Source: [Phormidium] sp. LEGE 05292 | GTDB lineage: Bacteria; Cyanobacteriota; Cyanobacteriia; Cyanobacteriales; Aerosakkonemataceae | DNA: 54,436 nucleotides | NCBI RefSeq assembly: GCF_015207735.1 | Contig: NZ_JADEWG010000035.1 | Span: 1-54,436 of the forward strand | Direction of reading: 5' to 3' | Part shown: piece after piece, positions 25,841 through 33,375 of the stretch | How the letters are laid out: the number at the start of each line of letters is the position of its first letter | Position numbering within the stretch: position 1 is the first letter of the stretch | The notes under the pieces: generated by a model | What the model was told of the DNA's origin: nothing | What the model saw: only the letters and a program-made list of their open reading frames with translations | Databases searched by the model: none | Position numbers and translations under genes: made by a program

Positions 25841-26091
25841 TGATATTTTTCTTCTAGATAATCGATATATTCTTCGCGTAAAGCTTCATCATTTGGGATT
25901 TCTCCAGTTGCTTTGATCGCTCCCACTAAGCTTTGAGTCCATGTACTCAATTGCAAAGGTCGATCGGGTTCTGGTAGATGTTCAAAAAATTCTGCTACCG
26001 CTTCAGAAAGGGAAACATTACGCGATTTTGCCCAGTTTTTTGCTTTAGCAATTAAGGTTTCATCTAGGCGTAAGGTGAGTTTTGTTTGCAT
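25837..26091 (-). CDS. DUF6364 family antitoxin, ribbon-helix-helix type
   Basis: 84 aa. KLTLRLDETLIAKAKNWA followed by RNVSLSEAVAEFFEHL is a ribbon-helix-helix fold of the DUF6364 type, which binds DNA as a dimer. The rest (SLVGAIKATGEIPNDEALR) should wrap the PIN toxin encoded 4 nt overlapped downstream. It is the first gene of the four-gene operon 26091-24703. A palindrome at 26103-26133 just upstream is the obvious operator. Confidence 0.85.
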   Translation of the reverse strand: MQTKLTLRLDETLIAKAKNWAKSRNVSLSEAVAEFFEHLPEPDRPLQLSTWTQSLVGAIKATGEIPNDEALREEYIDYLEEKYQ

Positions 26092-26102
26092 ATAATAATA
26101 TT

Positions 26103-26133
26103 TGACGTATACTATATATATTATAGTACGTCA
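26103..26133 (-). promoter_or_regulatory. Probable operator of the TA operon (TGACGTA palindrome)
   Basis: An inverted repeat with outer arms TGACGTA / TACGTCA and an AT-only centre, 12-42 nt upstream of the RHH antitoxin start. RHH antitoxins usually repress their own operon by binding such palindromes. The centre contains TATAAT-like -10 sequences on the minus strand, so binding would block the promoter. Confidence 0.65.
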
Positions 26134-26151
26134 TAAATAGATTTTTGTTTA

Positions 26152-26213
26152 AGTTTTTAGTCGGTTTTAACCGACTTTTGCTATTAGCCCGGAAATTGAT
26201 TTCCGGGCGGGTG
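26152..26213 (+). repeat. Two-hairpin dispersed repeat E, copy 1
   Basis: Two perfect hairpins in a row: AGTCGGTT/AACCGACT at 26159-26176 and GCCCGGAAAT/ATTTCCGGGC at 26187-26208, joined by 'tttgctatta'. A second copy lies at 22671-22733 on the other strand. It sits between the TA operon start and the 3' end of the STAND gene, so it could also terminate the latter. Confidence 0.78.
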
Positions 26214-26274
26214 TGGGCGAAATTTATTTTAAATAGTTCTTACTGTGATAATTCCAATTGTTTCTTTACTTCTG

Positions 26275-28239
26275 CTAATTTGCTTCTATCTGCTCAATTG
26301 CATTGTCAGCCATTTTAACATATTCATCGAGTTCCAATTTTTGAAATAGTTGACGAGACTTGAGAAAAGCAACAATTGCGTCTGATTTTCTATTTAATTC
26401 TGCTAAAGCATTGCCTAAATTAAACCATGTATTTGCTGTTACTCTTGTTGTTACTATCTTAGAGTAATTATGACTAATTTCTAATTGCAGCTTATAAAAC
26501 TTAATGGCTTGTTTATATTTTCCCAAATAGAAGTAAGTATTACCTAAATTTCCATAAGAATATGCTAGACCATCTAAATCACCTTTTTTATAAAAGATTT
26601 CCAGAGATTGCCTACCGCAATGAATTGCTTGCTTATACTGTCCAATATCGTTATAAATATTGGCTAAATTATTGAATGAATTAGCTATACCTCTGCTATC
26701 AGATATTTTCTGTTTTACTTTCAAAGATTGATGATGAGAATCAATCGCCTTATGATATTCTCCAAGCCAGTAGTAAGCATTGCCTATATTACCCAGGGAA
26801 TATGCTTGACCTTTGCGATCGCTAATCTCTTGATAAATTTTCAGCGAATTTTTATGGTAGTCAATTGCTAGGTAATATTCTCCTAAAAACTCATAAGAAT
26901 TGCCTAACGAAGTTGATACTGCGGCAAATCGCAATTTATCTTCTTCATTAATGGGTTCCCAGGAATTTATTAACTTGCTGTACATTTCAATCCGCAGCTT
27001 GCTGTAACCCTGTAAATTCAAGAAATCATTGCAAGCAAAATTACCACATCGATCATAGATAACGTCGAACGCTTCTCCATATCTTTGCAACTGACAAAGA
27101 TGATAAAAAATTTCCAAATATTCCCTTACATCCTCAAGCGTTTCCCAAGGCTGCGGTTTCACCTGCGACTTATAATGATCGATCGCTATTTCATGTGCAG
27201 CACTTAAATCCGTTCCTTGCTTTTGCAAATATTCCTGTACCAAAAACTGAAATTTGTAATAGCCTTTAACTTCAGTTTCCAGCAACAAAGAACGGTTGTA
27301 TAATTCCCGCAAAGCCTTCACAATTGCCAAAGAGATCCCCCCTAGCCCCCCTTCAAAAGGGGGGTTTCCGATTTCTTCTAGCCCCCCTTGGTAAGGGGGG
27401 TTGGGGGGATCTTCCAACATCCTCCCCGCCGCCCGAAAATCAAACGGTTGGCGATAAACACTCAAATTAACCAAAAAATTCTGCTGTTCCTGACTCAAAC
27501 GTTGCAAATGCTGTTCCAAAATCCACTCTAACCGCGCATCCTGCTTATCCCGATGCACACCTTCCGCCTGATGGTATACCAAATCAAACTGCTGTAATCC
27601 CAATTCCGCCACACCACTTAGCTGAGAATGGCAGTATTGCCGTAAAAAACCAGCCACCAGCTGCAACGTTAGGGGGTGTCCATCCACACTCGCCGCCAAA
27701 GCTGCCAATTCCTCAACCGTTCCCTGAATCTCCAACTTTTGCAACAATTCCGCCCCATCGCTGGGAGTCATCCCCGCCAAAAGATACCAATTCTTTTGTG
27801 CTTGCAACAGTTTCGGCTGTTCCTGGGTAGTCAGCAACAGGGTACTGGTGTCTCCCTGCTGCAACCAGCGACTAAACAATTGCTGGTAAGCTGAATCTGG
27901 GAACTCTCGCGCCTCATTCAGCAGCGTTTCCAAATTATCAATTACCAGCAAACACCGTTGCTGACGCAGACATTTCAGCAAATCGTTAATCAATTGGGTA
28001 GTGTCGCCTGTCTGGGTAACGTTTCCCCCCAAAGCTGGGATCGTTTTTTCCGCAAATGCGGCAAAATCCGGCTTTTGGCTGACATCCGCCCAGTATTTAG
28101 CTGCAAAGCTAGAGTTTTGGTAGAGATAAGCCGCTAGGGAAGATTTGCCGATTCCTCCCAAACCTTGTATCCCAATTGTTTTAATATCGGGATCTGCCAA
28201 CCATGTTTGCAGTTCTTCAATTTCCTTTTTTCGCCCCAC
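26275..28239 (-). CDS. STAND NTPase (NB-ARC-like) with TPRs, downstream part of split gene
   Basis: 654 aa from a GTG at 28239. P-loop GLGGIGKS at 26-33, Walker B LLVIDNLE with D101, an ATPase lid and winged-helix region to about 300, then a linker and about five kinesin-light-chain-like TPRs (residues 420-650, for example SLGNIGNAYYWLGEYHKAI). STAND proteins are signal-triggered switches; bacterial relatives include antiphage and regulatory proteins. The frame continues upstream without a stop to 28308, then meets one TGA that separates it from the N-terminal gene at 28309. GTG 28239 has no visible ribosome site, so it may not be expressed alone. Residues 277-302 are a translated dispersed repeat. 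Probable pseudogene, readthrough or sequence error. Confidence 0.85.
   Translation of the reverse strand: MGRKKEIEELQTWLADPDIKTIGIQGLGGIGKSSLAAYLYQNSSFAAKYWADVSQKPDFAAFAEKTIPALGGNVTQTGDTTQLINDLLKCLRQQRCLLVIDNLETLLNEAREFPDSAYQQLFSRWLQQGDTSTLLLTTQEQPKLLQAQKNWYLLAGMTPSDGAELLQKLEIQGTVEELAALAASVDGHPLTLQLVAGFLRQYCHSQLSGVAELGLQQFDLVYHQAEGVHRDKQDARLEWILEQHLQRLSQEQQNFLVNLSVYRQPFDFRAAGRMLEDPPNPPYQGGLEEIGNPPFEGGLGGISLAIVKALRELYNRSLLLETEVKGYYKFQFLVQEYLQKQGTDLSAAHEIAIDHYKSQVKPQPWETLEDVREYLEIFYHLCQLQRYGEAFDVIYDRCGNFACNDFLNLQGYSKLRIEMYSKLINSWEPINEEDKLRFAAVSTSLGNSYEFLGEYYLAIDYHKNSLKIYQEISDRKGQAYSLGNIGNAYYWLGEYHKAIDSHHQSLKVKQKISDSRGIANSFNNLANIYNDIGQYKQAIHCGRQSLEIFYKKGDLDGLAYSYGNLGNTYFYLGKYKQAIKFYKLQLEISHNYSKIVTTRVTANTWFNLGNALAELNRKSDAIVAFLKSRQLFQKLELDEYVKMADNAIEQIEAN
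27334..27411 (-). repeat. In-frame 78-bp repeat insertion in the STAND gene
   Basis: The segment runs from GATCCCCCC to GGGGGGATC and contains two CCCCCCTT...AAGGGGGG-type hairpins, the hallmark of element A (6870, 17206). It is exactly 26 codons long and encodes a Pro/Gly-rich peptide of the kind DPPNPPYQGG. It separates RAAGRMLE from SLAIVKALRELYNRSLL, two pieces that belong to one helical region. Confidence 0.85.
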
Positions 28240-28308
28240 CCAATCTTTCAGACTCGGCGGCGTGTCGATGAGGTTAACGGAAGTAGGACGATTTTGGCTA
28301 CCAGAGAG

Positions 28309-28728
28309 TCAGTGATGGTGATGAACATCGCCAAACTGTACATTGTCAGCCTTTACATTCTCAACTTGGTAGCCTTTGGCGTTATCCCGAATAATCTGGA
28401 TTTTCCATTTGTCTTCCGTTGTGCTGAGGTTAATTTCTTGGTTGATTTGTTGCGCTATAGCCTGAATTTCCTTTGCAAATACGGCATCTCTAACCATTGC
28501 CTCATCGAGAAACTTAGCCACCTGCGCTATATTAGGCTGGGATGGATTTTTCTCAACCTCAATTAAAGCCGCTTTCGCTTCTGAGTTACCTTTCAACTTA
28601 TTCCAAATCTTTTTACGCAAAGGTTCTACTTTAGCTAAACCTGCCTCAATACCTTTGCCAAACACAGTTTCTACTAATTTGCCAAAAGCGATTTCCACAA
28701 TCTTTGCTGCCAGGATTTCCAGTGACAT
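28309..28728 (-). CDS. N-terminal part of split STAND gene, helical effector-associated domain
   Basis: 139 aa ending GDVHHHH, then TGA. The protein is mostly helical (SLEILAAKIVEIAFGKLVET, then DEAMVRDAVFAKEIQAIAQQ) and ends in a short strand region NAKGYQVENVKADNVQFGDV. This layout, a helical domain plus a 'NVKADNVQFGD' strand and His/Gly linker, is what I expect in front of a cyanobacterial NB-ARC/TPR protein. The frame goes on after the stop as GSQNRPTSVNLIDTPPSLKD and WVGRKKEIEEL, joining the NTPase gene. Alone it lacks the switch domain. An unrelated small gene is the alternative, but less likely. Confidence 0.78.
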   Translation of the reverse strand: MSLEILAAKIVEIAFGKLVETVFGKGIEAGLAKVEPLRKKIWNKLKGNSEAKAALIEVEKNPSQPNIAQVAKFLDEAMVRDAVFAKEIQAIAQQINQEINLSTTEDKWKIQIIRDNAKGYQVENVKADNVQFGDVHHHH

Positions 28729-29091
28729 AAATTTTAAACTTAGAGATAATCGTCTCTATTTTAGTCTACGCCCTTAGTGTCTGTCTGTCGGCTTAACTTT
28801 GATTATCCCTGTTACGCGAGGTGATTCATCAGAAAGTTGAAGAAAGCAAAGTTGTGGGGAGAAATGCGACGATGAGAGCATTTCGTAATTGGGTAAGAGA
28901 GCATTTATAAAACGGAAAACTGAGCTAAGACTTGGCAAATTTCCAACTTATATCATGTCCGGCTAATCAACCTTAATATCCTTAATCCGAAACCCTGTAG
29001 AGACGTTGCATGCAACGTCTCTACATTATGGGTAATCGACCGGACATGATATTAGGGGAAGGGAACATCACTTTAACAACGGTAAGATAAA
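28729..29091. other. 363-nt gap with MITE F and a short coding remnant
   Basis: At 28821-28910 (plus strand) 29 codons read VIHQKVEESKVV...RAFRNWVREHL then TAA; this looks like the tail of a lost gene, but I cannot name the family. From 28951 to 29051 lies an inverted-repeat element. No complete gene is seen. Confidence 0.45.
28951..29051. mobile_element. MITE F, full copy (TATCATGTCCGG termini)
   Basis: A 101-bp element with 12-bp perfect terminal inverted repeats TATCATGTCCGG / CCGGACATGATA. The centre holds the GTAGAGACGT palindrome (28996-29025), and 'cttaatatcc' lies between left end and palindrome. A second copy at 35741 shares the left end and palindrome but lacks the right end. No coding capacity. 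Confidence 0.82.
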
Positions 29092-29121
29092 ATGGATATC
29101 AAGTCATCTGAGGAAGAAACC

Positions 29122-29598
29122 ATGAACCTTCCACTTGCAAACTTATATGAAACTGATTTTTACGCTTGGACTCAAAAACAAGTCCAGTTATTGCGTCAGC
29201 GTGACCTAAACAATCTTGATATTGACAATTTGATAGAGGAAATAGAATCTTTGGGTAAACAAGAAAGGCGAGAATTAGTAAATCGGCTAATAGTTTTAAT
29301 CGCACACTTACTAAAGTGGCAATATCAAACCGATCGCAGATCTAGAAGTTGGTATTTAACCATTCGTGAACAACGTTGTGCAATTCGTCAACTTTTAAAA
29401 GATAATCCTAGTTTAAAGCCTTATTTACCAGAAGCAATCGCAGAAGCTTACGAACGTGGGGTGATTTTAGCTGCTAAGGAAACAGGTATAAAACTTCGAG
29501 ACTTCCCTTCTGAAGTTTCTTATCAGCAGGAACAAATAGAAAACCCGGACTATTTGCCAGGAATTCAACTTGATTCTGATGAAGACTTGCTTAATTAA
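29122..29598 (+). CDS. DUF29 family protein
   Basis: 158 aa from ATG 29122, which has 'gaggaag' 8 nt upstream; the in-frame ATG at 29092 would add 10 residues. DUF29 landmarks: LYETDFYAWTQKQVQLLRQR, then LDIDNLIEEIESLGKQERRE and LLKWQYQTDRRSRSW with the conserved W and R residues, and a C-terminal FPSEVSYQ. The family is soluble, helical and of unknown function, often near toxin or defence genes. Monocistronic, followed by a terminator-like palindrome. Confidence 0.9.
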   Translation: MNLPLANLYETDFYAWTQKQVQLLRQRDLNNLDIDNLIEEIESLGKQERRELVNRLIVLIAHLLKWQYQTDRRSRSWYLTIREQRCAIRQLLKDNPSLKPYLPEAIAEAYERGVILAAKETGIKLRDFPSEVSYQQEQIENPDYLPGIQLDSDEDLLN

Positions 29599-29607
29599 TT
29601 TCAAAGA

Positions 29608-29639
29608 TTGTAGAGACGTTGTATACAACGTCTCTACAA
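29608..29639 (+). terminator. GTAGAGACGT palindrome after the DUF29 gene
   Basis: A perfect palindrome with arms TTGTAGAGACGTTGTA / TACAACGTCTCTACAA, starting 9 nt after the DUF29 stop. It is a copy of the dispersed palindrome seen at 14547, 28996, 35786 and 42124, in a position where it would act as a 3' end hairpin. Confidence 0.6.
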
Positions 29640-29738
29640 GGGTTCGAGGAAATTGATAATTGCGAGGCAGGAATTTGAGTAATCATAATCTAAAGTGAGG
29701 ATGGGATTCGCACGCTTTCAGATTAACAAACCTCCGAT

Positions 29739-31592
29739 TTATTCGTTAGTATTTACTGGTGTTTCTTGTGCTGGTGGGGTAGTTGGAGGAACGAACGATC
29801 GCCAAAGTCCATAACCTATTAAACCCAACGCTGCTAAAATTGCTAAAGTTGTCAATACTGTTAACCAAGTACCCTGTTTCACGGTTTGCACATCAACTGT
29901 TTCCCCTGCTTCTGGCTGAGTAGCTGGCGAATACAATAATGCTTTAGAAGCTTCTGTTAGTTCAGTTTCTACGGGATATGCAGCAGTTGGGAGTTCTGCT
30001 TCTACTTTTTTGGGTTCAAATAGTGCAGGTGGTTCGGGAGAAAGTAAACAACGGGTGAGTACGATCGAAGTGTTATCATGCCCATTTTTCTCATTAGCTA
30101 AGTCAATCCAAGATTGCACCGCAGCTTCTAAAGAAATCTTATTTTTTAACACAGGTTTAGCAAATTCCTGCCAAGATTGTTCTACTGTGTTTCGATCGCT
30201 CAATCCGTCAGAACATAATAATAAAATCCCATCTTCTTCTAAAATAAATCGCCCAATTGTAGGACGCAAAATTTGCGCTTCTCGCGTTCCTAATGCTTGA
30301 GTTAAAGCACCACCATCAACTCGTCGCAATGCTTCTCGATAAAGACTGCGCCCTAAACGTACTTCCCTAGTTGCGACATCATCATCTATGGTTAATTGCT
30401 GACAATAATCAGCGGTGATCCAGTAAACTCGGCTATCTCCAACACTGGCAATATAAAGTTCGTGGGCATTTTCTAAAACTGTGCCATCTGGTTTATTAAT
30501 CTTTTGCGGTATTTGCAATCCCATGACTAAAGTTGTTCCCATTCTTTGGCGCATTTCTCGCCCTTGGGAATCATTTTGTTTCGCAATCAGGTCATTGACT
30601 ACACGAATAATTGCGGTGAGTTGTTCGCAGATAATATTTGGGGGGACTATTTCTGGTTGTTGGGCTATTTCAATTAATAATGCTCTCACTTGTAATTTCA
30701 GGGTTTGCAATGCCATTAAACTGGCAACTTCGCCGCCTTCATGTCCGCCAATACCATCACAAACTAAGGTAAAATTAGGAATTAATAAGTCGTTAGGTGG
30801 CTCTGTTAGCGATCGCAAATCTGCTTCTGTAGGATAACAAGAATCTTCGTTGCTGGAACGCATTGGCCCTTGGTCTGTACCGCCAGCTACTTGTAATCGT
30901 AGGGGAAGTTCGGCGGCTTTTTCTAACAATAACTGATTTAATTCTAAAGAAATTTCGTCTAAAGATTTTTGCGGATTGCCAATTTGTTGCCAAATTTGTT
31001 CTAATCTGCCTAAAACTGATGGATGAGCGCCAGCAATCCATTCTAACCAACAATCACACAAAGCTGTTAAACTTGGTTGAGGATAGGTGGAAATGGTCCG
31101 ATCGCTAAATAGTTGCAACAGCCTAATTCGCCAGCCTTGCACGCGGATATTTTCAGGTATTAGTAAACTTGATGCTACTCCTAATTCTGATAGGGGTGTC
31201 CACAATTGGAGAATTTGCCACAGCCAATAAACTTGTCTGATTGCCTTGGTGTGATGCCATTGTTCTACAATAGCAGGGTAGAGATTGCCTTCAGGATCGA
31301 TCGGCACATTTTCTAGCAAGATCACTTCTGCGGTGTTTGGTTCTTCCCCTAAAACAGCTACACCATAAACTTCGGGAATATGAAGACGCTGGGGAAATAA
31401 GCGCAGATAGGGAATAATTTCTTCTGGTAATTCTTGGGGAACGTAGGGCGGTGCTTCTGGTTGCGTATCCAGCCAAATTTGCGGTGCAATTACTTGATAC
31501 CTATCGTTTATTAGCACTCCAGGAGAAATTTGGGCGGAAACTGGGTCAGATGCCCAAAGATAACGATTCATTGACGGCTGGGAACTATTCAT
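29739..31592 (-). CDS. Membrane-anchored PP2C-type Ser/Thr phosphatase
   Basis: 617 aa from ATG 31592 (MNSSQPSMNRY). Residues about 20-240 form an N-terminal domain that starts like a protein kinase N-lobe (INDRYQVIAPQIWLD) but lacks catalytic motifs. The PP2C domain covers about 260-520: MRSSNEDSC, LVCDGIGGHEGGEVAS, IASVGDSRVYWI, LLLCSDGLSD and GHDNTSIVL, all metal ligands present. A single membrane helix (TVLTTLAILAALGLIGYGLW) near 580-600 anchors the C-terminus. It should dephosphorylate Ser/Thr proteins at the membrane. A TnpB element ends only about 30 nt upstream of the start, so the native promoter is displaced. A longer frame to 31682 runs into that element and is not the real start. 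Confidence 0.9.
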   Translation of the reverse strand: MNSSQPSMNRYLWASDPVSAQISPGVLINDRYQVIAPQIWLDTQPEAPPYVPQELPEEIIPYLRLFPQRLHIPEVYGVAVLGEEPNTAEVILLENVPIDPEGNLYPAIVEQWHHTKAIRQVYWLWQILQLWTPLSELGVASSLLIPENIRVQGWRIRLLQLFSDRTISTYPQPSLTALCDCWLEWIAGAHPSVLGRLEQIWQQIGNPQKSLDEISLELNQLLLEKAAELPLRLQVAGGTDQGPMRSSNEDSCYPTEADLRSLTEPPNDLLIPNFTLVCDGIGGHEGGEVASLMALQTLKLQVRALLIEIAQQPEIVPPNIICEQLTAIIRVVNDLIAKQNDSQGREMRQRMGTTLVMGLQIPQKINKPDGTVLENAHELYIASVGDSRVYWITADYCQQLTIDDDVATREVRLGRSLYREALRRVDGGALTQALGTREAQILRPTIGRFILEEDGILLLCSDGLSDRNTVEQSWQEFAKPVLKNKISLEAAVQSWIDLANEKNGHDNTSIVLTRCLLSPEPPALFEPKKVEAELPTAAYPVETELTEASKALLYSPATQPEAGETVDVQTVKQGTWLTVLTTLAILAALGLIGYGLWRSFVPPTTPPAQETPVNTNE

Positions 31593-31619
31593 AGAACTTC
31601 TTGAATAAAATAGATTTAG

Positions 31620-33150
31620 ATAATGAACTACCCCGCCGTATAGACGGACGGGGTTTCTGAAATCCCATCCGACTTCCGACAAGATTTTTGACGTTTCATT
31701 TGCCCAAGTTGCTGCATTGAGCCAGTATGCTTACGCTTTCGGGTCAAATTAGTAGAGCTTAGACATCCGCAGTCTTCGAGGCTCGTTCCAAACCCCGGTT
31801 GCGCCTTTGTTGCAACATTATACATAACCATCACAGAACCTTTATCACGAGGTATTTCAAAACCACAAGCATCGCAGATATGATATCGATTCGATAACTC
31901 TGCCCAATGCTTGTGGACAACTCCGCATTCAGGACAACGCTGTGATGGTTTTATTTGTTTTGTAGGTAGTATCAACATCAACCCTCCCTTCTGCTCAATT
32001 TTGTAGGCAATCATTTTATTGAGCGCCCCAAAACCAACAGAAAGGATAGATTTATTCAATCCGGCTTTTTGTTTTTTGCGTTTACTACCTTTCTTAGCTT
32101 TGCGCGTCATACCCTTAGTATTAAGCTGCTCTGTCACACCGATGTCATAACGACTAGCAATATCTGATGTGACTTTATGTTGCCAATTTGAACGCTGGTT
32201 GGAGACTTTTCTTTGTAGTTTAGATATTTGTTTTCTAGCTTTCTTCCAACGTCTAGAACCTTTAATTCTTTTACTCCTATTTGGGGCAACTTTCCGCCGC
32301 AAAGCCTTAGATTTCCGCTTGATTTTCTGCTCAGATTTCTGAGTAAAACGAGGGTTTTCTAATTCAGTAAACTCTTCTCCGTCATAGAGAGTTATGGCTG
32401 TTTGGGTTCCTAAGTCAAAAGCAACAATTGATTCATAACTCAAATCCGATTGAGAACCAAATTTACATTCAACAGTGGGAATATCAACAGTTATAGATGT
32501 GAACCACTGATTTCTACCTGGTTTGTACGCAATGGTTAAAGTAGTAGGAATCCCCCACTGTTTAGCTTTACCACGCATTTTGATCGTAATACCTAAATCG
32601 TTGAGGGTAACGCTACCATGTTTGCCATTGCTATTAACTTTCCATCCAGATTTAGCTGGATAACTCCAGCCGGAATAATTACGAATTGATTTGAACTTAG
32701 GTAATCTTCTTAATCCTTGAAAGAATCCACCATAAGCTAAATCAACCCGTTTTACAGTGGCTTGCAAAGATTGAGAGTGAAGATCAGCAAATTCAACCCA
32801 TTCTTTCTTGAAAGCTGGCAGACAATTCTGCTGCTCAAAATAGGTGACGGTTTTCTTGTTTGCTCTCCACTTATAACGACGGTGAGCAACGCAAGCATTG
32901 TACAAGTAGGCATGATTGCGACGTGCAACAAATAGTTGATTCTCTTGAGTTTTGTTTGGATACAGTCGAAATGTTTGTCTTCTTGTGGTCAAGCGTTACT
33001 CACCTCCTTTGTTTATGTCACTAGATATTTTCAGATACAAATCAGAGATCGAAAAGGCATTATTGGGGTAAGGCGAAACTGTCGCATGATTCCAAGTGTA
33101 TAGTTTCCTGGAGTGGCGCTCCATTGCAAATAGTCAAAGATTACATTTGT
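31620..33150 (-). mobile_element. Solitary tnpB element, IS605/IS1341 type
   Basis: The element consists of tnpB without tnpA. The right end is a hairpin CCCCGCCGT/ACGGACGGGG at about 31631-31653 overlapping the tnpB 3' end. The left end is probably near 33110-33150, where GGAGTGGCGCTCC can fold. Ends of this family carry subterminal hairpins and no target duplication, so exact borders cannot be fixed. It lies between the PP2C gene and the NfeD gene. Confidence 0.65.
31628..32992 (-). CDS. tnpB: TnpB RNA-guided nuclease (OrfB of IS605/IS1341 element)
   Basis: 454 aa. The start is TTG 32992: the perfect AAAGGAGGTG lies 8 nt upstream and there is no better ATG. N-terminal RQTFRLYPNKTQENQLF is typical. 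RuvC residues look intact: D in IVAFDLGTQTAITLYDG, E in IGVTEQLNTKGMTRK, and D in CGFEIPRDKGS. The zinc ribbon CPEC...CDAC is present. The last residues (ISETPSVYTAG) are the translated right-end hairpin. TnpB cuts DNA guided by an omega RNA transcribed from the element's right end. With no tnpA nearby, movement would depend on a transposase in trans. Confidence 0.93.
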   Translation of the reverse strand: MTTRRQTFRLYPNKTQENQLFVARRNHAYLYNACVAHRRYKWRANKKTVTYFEQQNCLPAFKKEWVEFADLHSQSLQATVKRVDLAYGGFFQGLRRLPKFKSIRNYSGWSYPAKSGWKVNSNGKHGSVTLNDLGITIKMRGKAKQWGIPTTLTIAYKPGRNQWFTSITVDIPTVECKFGSQSDLSYESIVAFDLGTQTAITLYDGEEFTELENPRFTQKSEQKIKRKSKALRRKVAPNRSKRIKGSRRWKKARKQISKLQRKVSNQRSNWQHKVTSDIASRYDIGVTEQLNTKGMTRKAKKGSKRKKQKAGLNKSILSVGFGALNKMIAYKIEQKGGLMLILPTKQIKPSQRCPECGVVHKHWAELSNRYHICDACGFEIPRDKGSVMVMYNVATKAQPGFGTSLEDCGCLSSTNLTRKRKHTGSMQQLGQMKRQKSCRKSDGISETPSVYTAG

Positions 33151-33375
33151 AACCAATCAGGTGGCAGATGGGAAAAGTTAGGGGGTCGGACTCCCTAACT
33201 TTTCCCCGCTATCCATCCCCACCCTATAGAGGTATAGGGAATTTCGCGGTTTTGTGAAATCAGAGTGTGTCTCAAAAAGTTACATTTTCTTACGGAAAAG
33301 ACATAAATAAAGTGATGTAGTCAACAAATCTTTGGATTTTTTTCCATCTTATCTGCCTCTGAGAATAATTACTTC
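32993..33375. other. 383-nt gap: element left end, hairpin, promoter region
   Basis: Bases 33001-33010 are the tnpB ribosome site (minus strand). About 33010-33150 is probably the left end of the tnpB element. A long hairpin follows at 33170-33207. The last 160 nt before the NfeD gene are AT-rich and hold its promoter. No tnpA or other gene is present on either strand. Confidence 0.65.
33170..33207. repeat. GGGAAAAGTTAGGG hairpin
   Basis: A long inverted repeat with arms GGGAAAAGTTAGGG and CCCTAACTTTTCCC around 'ggtcggact'. It is stable enough to be an RNA hairpin, but no U-tract follows on either strand and it does not directly follow a gene. I record it as a dispersed-type palindrome with unknown role. 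Confidence 0.6.

Noticed and set aside
28309-28311. TGA in the STAND gene as a selenocysteine codon
   Set aside because: No SECIS-like hairpin or selenoprotein family feature is visible; nonsense change or error is simpler.
33170-33207. Hairpin as a factor-independent terminator of a plus- or minus-strand gene
   Set aside because: No U-tract on either strand and no gene ends directly before it.
31628-33375. A tnpA gene or second transposase ORF in the TnpB element
   Set aside because: No HUH-type motif or ORF of about 130-150 codons on either strand next to tnpB; the element is tnpB-only.
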